Source: Bin87 sp965220505 (lineage in GTDB: Bacteria > Chloroflexota > Dehalococcoidia > Lucifugimonadales > UBA3495). From it: DNA of 64,000 nt. The DNA is taken from contig CBDCQE010000003.1 of the NCBI GenBank assembly GCA_965220505.1, forward strand, positions 434,001-498,000. Direction: 5' to 3'. Position 1 is the stretch's first letter; each line of letters begins with the position of its first letter. This document shows positions 59,625-64,000 of this stretch, piece by piece. A program made the position numbers and the translations under genes. The notes below the pieces were generated by a model. It worked only from the letters and a program-made list of their open reading frames with translations. It was not told the origin of the DNA and searched no databases.

Positions 59625-60851
59625 TCAGTTGTCTCCCCTGTAACCGCGGTTGCGGATCTCCTCTTCCATGTGGGCCCGGATGCCGATCAGGGCGGCGGCC
59701 CCTTCTCCCACCGCAGCGGCAACCTGCTTGGTGCTGCCGGCCCGGGCGTCGCCCGCGGCAAAAACCCCGTGACGACTGGTCTCCATGCCCGTATCCGTCA
59801 CAATGAACCCCCGCTGGTCCAGTTCTACGGTGTCCGACAGGAAACCCGTGTTGGGATCGAGCCCGATAAAGACGAACACGCCGGCGGGATGTAACTCCTC
59901 CTGCCGACCGGTGGTGAGGTCTTCAACCAGCACTGACGACAAATTGCCATTTCCCCGAAACTCCCGAACCGCGGTGTTCAGACGGATGTCCATCTGCGGG
60001 TGGGCCACTGCCTTGTCCTGCAGGATCTGGCTGGCCCGCAGCCGCTCGCCCACTTCCAGCACGGTCACGTGGGAGGCGAACCGGGTGAGGAACAGGCCCT
60101 CCTCCACACCGCTGTTGCCGCCGCCCACTACCAACGTGTCCATGTCCCGGTAGAACGGGCCGTCGCAGGTCGCGCAGAAGTGGACGCCAGCCCCGATGAA
60201 GTCGTCCTCGCCGGGCACGTTGAGCCGGCGATACCGGGTTCCCGGCGTCAGCAGCAGGGCCGGAGCGCGGTACTCCTGACCTGATTCGGTGGTGATGGTG
60301 CGCACTCCACCGGTTTCCGGTCCGGGATCCACCGACGCCACGGTTTGGGCAACGAGGATCTCGACGCCGAAGCGCTCGGCCTGTTCCCGCATACGGTCGG
60401 CCAGCTCAGCGCCCGTAATCCCCTCGGCGAACCCGGGGTAGTTGTCGATACGCTCGGTCGAACCAGCCTGGCCGCCGACTCCGCCACGCTCGATTATCAG
60501 TGTGTCCATCCCCTCCCGGGCGGCGTAGATGGCAGCCGTCAGACCCGCCGGGCCACCCCCGACGATGATCAGGTCGTAGTAGGAGCGGCTGGCCTGCGGG
60601 TTGATGCCGAGACGCGCCGCCAACTCGGCGTTGGAAGGCTCGACCAGGATGGGACCGCCGTCATCGAAAACGATGGTTGGAATGATCTGCCGGCCGTCGT
60701 TTAGCTGGCGGACGGTTTCCTGGGCTTCGGGCTCCTGCTCGATGTCCACCCAGCGATAGGGGATGCGGTGCTCCGCAAGGAACTGCTTGGAGCGGCGGCA
60801 GTCCGGACACCACAAGGCGCCGTACACCGCCATGCCGGGGGATTGCGTCAT
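59625..60851 (-). CDS. Glutaredoxin-like domain fused to thioredoxin reductase
   Basis: A 408-residue fusion. Residues 1-80 are a glutaredoxin/NrdH-like domain with active site CPDC (MAVYGALWCPDCRRSK) and a cis-Pro TVxxP-like IIPTIVFDD. The remainder is a thioredoxin reductase: FAD motif IVGGGPAGLTAAIYAA, redox pair CATC in GVHFCATCDGPFY, NADPH motif VVGGGNSGVEEGLFLT and GVFAAGDARAG. It would pass electrons from NADPH through FAD and the CATC pair to its own glutaredoxin head. GAGGTG precedes the ATG at 60851. Divergent from no close gene. Confidence 0.92.
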   Translation of the reverse strand: MTQSPGMAVYGALWCPDCRRSKQFLAEHRIPYRWVDIEQEPEAQETVRQLNDGRQIIPTIVFDDGGPILVEPSNAELAARLGINPQASRSYYDLIIVGGGPAGLTAAIYAAREGMDTLIIERGGVGGQAGSTERIDNYPGFAEGITGAELADRMREQAERFGVEILVAQTVASVDPGPETGGVRTITTESGQEYRAPALLLTPGTRYRRLNVPGEDDFIGAGVHFCATCDGPFYRDMDTLVVGGGNSGVEEGLFLTRFASHVTVLEVGERLRASQILQDKAVAHPQMDIRLNTAVREFRGNGNLSSVLVEDLTTGRQEELHPAGVFVFIGLDPNTGFLSDTVELDQRGFIVTDTGMETSRHGVFAAGDARAGSTKQVAAAVGEGAAALIGIRAHMEEEIRNRGYRGDN

Positions 60852-60978
60852 GTGCGCACCTCGCTTCGTATCGCCAGAGGACTATCGCCAATGGCGCGCG
60901 TTGGGGAAATTATGGTAGCCGGAGCGGGACCGTGGCACTCTCTCAAAGGCGCACGGACGGGTGTTGGATTAGCGGAAA

Positions 60979-61407
60979 CTACTCAGGGTTATCTTCAGTA
61001 TATGGCGTGCCTTCAGGTTGATCCTGTGGATGGTCCATATCTCGGCCAGACCCTGCCGGCTTGATGCGCCACAAGTCATCGGAAGACTTAAGGGTCTTGC
61101 GGAACTCATCCCAACCCGTCGGGTCGGAGTAAGGTGTGGGAGCTTCGCCACGCCAGTAGGCCAACAGGCCGGGGGGCAATTTTTTCCTCAGTTCTTCGGT
61201 TATGCGCCCCGGATGCTCGCTGGTTAGGGTACGACGGGCCGTTTCCTCGGCGCGCTTCTTTTTTTCTTCAAAGTTGGGGTCTGGGAGAATGTTGTAGCCC
61301 TCCAGGGATTCCGAAAACTCCCGCTCGTATTCATCCAAGTCGTCCGGGAAAGGCCAGTAGTCATCAGGGTCAGGGAGGTTGGATTTGTCATTATTATCGC
61401 CGGCCAT
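60979..61407 (-). CDS. Acidic hypothetical protein, possible antitoxin of BrnT-like toxin
   Basis: A 142-residue, Asp/Glu-rich protein (MAGDNNDKSNLPDPDDYWPF start) with a middle helix LTSEHPGRITEELRKKLPPG. It starts 13 bases after the BrnT-like stop, with GGAGG in that gap. It does not clearly match BrnA, so calling it the antitoxin relies on position and acidity only. Confidence 0.55.
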   Translation of the reverse strand: MAGDNNDKSNLPDPDDYWPFPDDLDEYEREFSESLEGYNILPDPNFEEKKKRAEETARRTLTSEHPGRITEELRKKLPPGLLAYWRGEAPTPYSDPTGWDEFRKTLKSSDDLWRIKPAGSGRDMDHPQDQPEGTPYTEDNPE

Positions 61408-61419
61408 CGTCGCCTCCGT

Positions 61420-61689
61420 TCAGCGCAAGTATTGTCGTGTGTACTTCCGACTGGGGTACACGGTCATCAGGGTTTCAACGTCATCGACGCGGTAAAAAGG
61501 AACTTCATACGCATAGCCCTCGATGCCGATGATGTACAGGCGCTCTTCAGGATGCTGCACCTGGTTGGGGTGAAGTATGTCGGCCAGAAACCCGCCATGT
61601 TGCAAATGATACACCACGTCGTTGAAGGACAGCCCTCTGTTGCGTCGCAGCCATTCGTTCTTCGCGTCGTCCCAAACGTACTCTGGCAT
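61420..61689 (-). CDS. BrnT-like (DUF4258-type) toxin family protein
   Basis: An 89-residue protein: MPEYVWDDAKNEWLRRNRGL matches the BrnT opening (WDxxKNxxNxxKHGV), and the end resembles the family's beta strands with TVYPSRKYTRQYL. BrnT proteins are RelE-like ribonucleases. The putative antitoxin follows, the usual BrnT-then-BrnA order. It begins eight bases upstream-adjacent to the CoA-transferase stop and has no clear ribosome site. Confidence 0.7.
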   Translation of the reverse strand: MPEYVWDDAKNEWLRRNRGLSFNDVVYHLQHGGFLADILHPNQVQHPEERLYIIGIEGYAYEVPFYRVDDVETLMTVYPSRKYTRQYLR

Positions 61690-61696
61690 AAACGGA

Positions 61697-62977
61697 CTAT
61701 AGCACCCCCTCCCGGCGCCACTGTCCGATTTCATCCGACCCGAAGCCCAGCTCCGCCAGCACCTCCTCGGTGTGCTCCCCCAGGGCGGGAAGGTTGCCCG
61801 GCTCGAGGGGCGTTTCGGTGAAGGTGGCCGGAGGCCCGGCCATGCGCACCGTGCCCAGGTCGCGGTGGTGCACGTCGATAGCCAGTTTGTTGGCCTCCAC
61901 CTGCGGGTGTTCGAACAGCTCTTCGACGAAGCGCACCGGGCCGGCGGGAACGCCGGCGGCATCCAGCAGGTCCAGCCATTCGCTGTTGGTCTTGCCGCTG
62001 AAGATCTCCTCCGCATCGGTCATGAGCTTCGCCCCGAAATCCGCGGCTTCCTGCGAGCGCTGGTCGTAGCCTTCCTCGAAGCGGATATCGTGGATGCCGA
62101 TCACTTCGAGCATCTTCCGACGCAGCCCGTCGTTCAGACACCCCACCACGATCATGCCGTCGGCCGTCTGGTAGAACCGATAGTAGATGTTGCCGGGAGA
62201 CTGGAAGTGCTGGGCATCGTAGACTTTCAGCAGGTCGGGGTACGGAGTTCCCGCAGCCCACATGGCGTTCACCGACTCCATGATCTCCGCGTGCGGCGCC
62301 TTGTCGATGCCGTCGATACGCACGAAGCGCATGCCCAGCATCAGCAGGCCGGTGCCGAGCAGCGATGCCTCCAGCTTCTGACCCTTGCCCTTCTCACCTG
62401 TAGAAGCACCGCGCTCCCGAGCGAACAGCGCGCCGCATACGGCCCAGGCCTGGGCGAGCCCGCAGGCAGTGTCCACCAGGGGGCTGGCTACGATCTGCTG
62501 CGGCACGCCGTTTACGACTTTGCCCTCGGCGGTGGCGATGCCCGACATGCCCTGGATGATGATGTCGTAGCCGGGCCGGTAGGAGTCGGGCCCCTCGTGT
62601 CCGAAGGCCGATCCCTCGCAGTAGATGATCGACGGGTTGATACCGGCCAGCGTGTCATAGTCGATGCCAAATCGGCCGGCAACGTCGGGCCGGTTGTTGG
62701 CCAGGACCACATCGGCCTGTTCGGTGAGGCGGCGCACCACGTCGGCGGATTCCGGCCTGGTCAGGTTCAGCGTCATGGAACGCTTGCCCCGGTTGTAGGC
62801 CATGAAGGGCCGGCCGTCGGTGGGCAGCACGGCCTGGGCGTAGCGCCACAGGTCGCCCCAGGGAGGTTCCACCTTGATCACGTTGGCGCCCATGTCAGCC
62901 AGCAACATGCCGGCTGTGGGCGTGGCGATCATGGTGGAGAACTCGACAACGTTGATGCCTTCAAGCGGGCCGGCCAT
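61697..62977 (-). CDS. Class III (CaiB/BaiF) CoA-transferase
   Basis: A 426-residue CoA-transferase. LEGINVVEFSTMIATPTAGM, ADMGANVIKVEPPWGD, a complete nucleophile motif GYDIIIQGMSG with Asp, and a conserved MAYNRGKRSMTLNL. It is related to the pair at 1.7-4.3 kb but not an immediate paralogue. Stop lies eight bases before the BrnT-like start, and a coiled-coil membrane gene follows upstream by five bases, so they may share a transcript. Substrate unknown. Confidence 0.92.
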   Translation of the reverse strand: MAGPLEGINVVEFSTMIATPTAGMLLADMGANVIKVEPPWGDLWRYAQAVLPTDGRPFMAYNRGKRSMTLNLTRPESADVVRRLTEQADVVLANNRPDVAGRFGIDYDTLAGINPSIIYCEGSAFGHEGPDSYRPGYDIIIQGMSGIATAEGKVVNGVPQQIVASPLVDTACGLAQAWAVCGALFARERGASTGEKGKGQKLEASLLGTGLLMLGMRFVRIDGIDKAPHAEIMESVNAMWAAGTPYPDLLKVYDAQHFQSPGNIYYRFYQTADGMIVVGCLNDGLRRKMLEVIGIHDIRFEEGYDQRSQEAADFGAKLMTDAEEIFSGKTNSEWLDLLDAAGVPAGPVRFVEELFEHPQVEANKLAIDVHHRDLGTVRMAGPPATFTETPLEPGNLPALGEHTEEVLAELGFGSDEIGQWRREGVL

Positions 62978-62981
62978 GGCG

Positions 62982-63614
62982 TCACTCCGGGCGGCCGCGG
63001 CCGCTGTCGCCGTTCAGGCGATGGCTCATTTCCTCCAGCAGGTCCATGACGCGTGAGGTCATCTGAGCTTGCGCCGCTCGGTCCGCGGCCAACTCGTCGA
63101 GGATACGCTGCTGGAAGTCACGGTTTTCCCTGATGGCTTGCTCACGGGCGAGACGTTCCGCCTCCATGGACTGTAAGCGAGCCTGGAGTTCCGCCTCGCG
63201 CAACTGGTGGTTGGCCTCAAACTCTTTTTCGCGAGCCTGTTGCTCGGCGACGCGGGCTTGGCGGCTGATTTCCAACTCCTTCTCCCGGGCCTGCAGTTCC
63301 GCCTCGCGGAGTTTGCGGTTTTCCTCGCGTTCTTTCTCCCGGGCCTGGCGGTCAGCTTCCCGTTCCTTGCGCGCCTCTTCCTCCCAGTCCTTGCTCTTGA
63401 GCAGGGTCCATAATGTCATGAACATATCCAACACTCCAATGAAGCTGGTGGCCGCAAATATTGCGGCCGTGTTGATAATCGCTGCGGTCAAGATTTCGGG
63501 AAGCTCACGCCCCCAAAAAGTGTAGATCTGTATGGTGGCGGTCAGCGCAGCCGTGGCGCCCCCGATGGTGAGAATCACATAGGCGATGACCGATATGATG
63601 AGAAAAGTCTTCAT
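62982..63614 (-). CDS. Membrane protein with long charged coiled coil
   Basis: A 210-residue protein: two N-terminal membrane helices (about 3-32 and 42-68) and a cytoplasmic coiled coil (from ~72) built of REAELQAREKE-like repeats with high Glu/Arg/Ala/Gln content. GGAG lies 11 bases before ATG 63614. The arrangement is similar to the smaller coiled-coil protein at 54440. It may act as scaffold or partner; no enzymatic motif is present. Confidence 0.75.
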   Translation of the reverse strand: MKTFLIISVIAYVILTIGGATAALTATIQIYTFWGRELPEILTAAIINTAAIFAATSFIGVLDMFMTLWTLLKSKDWEEEARKEREADRQAREKEREENRKLREAELQAREKELEISRQARVAEQQAREKEFEANHQLREAELQARLQSMEAERLAREQAIRENRDFQQRILDELAADRAAQAQMTSRVMDLLEEMSHRLNGDSGRGRPE

Positions 63615-63680
63615 CGGCAATTATACTCCGGGCAGATTGCGGCTGGCAGACCGACGCCCGTCGCCGATTGCAGCACCGGA

Positions 63681-64000
63681 TTACCGGCCCAGCCGGAACC
63701 GCTCCAAGTCCAGCGCCAGCGCGTCGGCGGGAATCATGGCGGCCAACTGCGATAGCCGGTAATCTCCGGACGTACCCTCTTCGTCCAACCACGAAAGTGA
63801 CGCCACTGCACGTTCGGCGGCAACTCCCTTGGCCTGCACCAGGACGCGGAAATCGCCTAATCCGCCCGGACGGGCCAGGTGCGTCAGCCCGGTTAGCCAA
63901 TCCCGGGCGTCGTCCCGGGCCGGCGTGGAGGGCACGTCCAGGGCATCGGGGAGTGAACCCTCGGGATGCAGTGGGATCGTGATCCACCCGCCGCCTCCGA
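63681..64000 (-). CDS. Partial unidentified protein, N-terminus beyond window
   Basis: The last 106 codons of an open frame that enters from the right edge; a GTG at 63935 inside it is probably internal because an open frame continues to 64000 (WITIPLHPEGSLPDALDVPS). It reads ARDDARDWLTGLTHLARPGG and later SQLAAMIPADALALDLERFRL. Soluble. I do not recognise it, and no fold can be called from this part. Confidence 0.55.
   Translation of the reverse strand, partial: GGGGWITIPLHPEGSLPDALDVPSTPARDDARDWLTGLTHLARPGGLGDFRVLVQAKGVAAERAVASLSWLDEEGTSGDYRLSQLAAMIPADALALDLERFRLGR

Overview
The window looks like a high-GC bacterial chromosome segment (my impression is above 60% G+C). It has no plasmid or phage backbone, no rRNA and no CRISPR array. 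Three class III (CaiB/BaiF) CoA-transferases, four luciferase-like flavin monooxygenases, an SDR, an EthD protein, a Gfo/Idh/MocA oxidoreductase, a DUF885 hydrolase and five Uma2-type nuclease genes would fit a Chloroflexota heterotroph, perhaps SAR202-like. That assignment is inference from gene content. The eukaryote-like LRR domain would also suit a host-associated lineage.

Layout. 1-9.1 kb: an oligopeptide-type ABC importer, with two ATPases on the minus strand and a binding lipoprotein plus two permeases on the plus strand, split by two overlapping CoA-transferase genes. 9.1-17 kb: a beta-propeller protein, an alpha/beta hydrolase, two flavin monooxygenases, a DUF4160/DUF2442 pair and three Uma2 genes. 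17-21.8 kb: serA, then an RNA-biology locus holding two tandem Y RNA-like genes (the second with a tRNA-like module), a terminator, a Ro60/Rsr gene and two tandem PaREP1/HEPN-like genes. 21.8-25.2 kb: a ketopantoate-reductase-like gene, a carbonic anhydrase, tRNA-Gly and a HicB/HicA-like pair. 25.5-31.3 kb: the housekeeping block tRNA-Thr, tRNA-Tyr, tRNA-Thr, tuf, rpmG, secE, nusG, rplK, rplA, [PaREP1], L10 leader, rplJ, rplL.

31.3-37.6 kb: SDR, EthD, a foreign-looking hypothetical, a DUF885 peptidase, an isochorismatase-like hydrolase, and a 57-residue Cys-rich protein beside a membrane-anchored J-protein. 37.6-45.9 kb: a defence-like accessory region with a superfamily 2 helicase fused to about 15 leucine-rich repeats next to a decapitated vapBC remnant, then (past a ThDP enzyme) a RecQ-phosphoribosyltransferase fusion overlapping a DprA-like gene. 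46-52.8 kb: more flavin and sugar-type oxidoreductases, two Uma2 paralogues, and a higBA remnant beside two small membrane proteins. 52.8-57.3 kb: lipA, gmk, aroA and tyrA. 57.4-64 kb: an MFS transporter, two small paralogous peptides each with a near-perfect sigma-70 promoter, a glutaredoxin-thioredoxin reductase fusion, a BrnT-like toxin gene, a third CoA-transferase, a coiled-coil membrane protein and a truncated last gene.

The strongest candidates for something undescribed are the helicase-LRR fusion, the RecQ-PRTase/DprA operon, the tandem Y RNAs with Ro60 and PaREP1 neighbours, and the paired small peptides at 58.8-59.6 kb. All positions, motifs and base pairings were read by eye; no database search was run.
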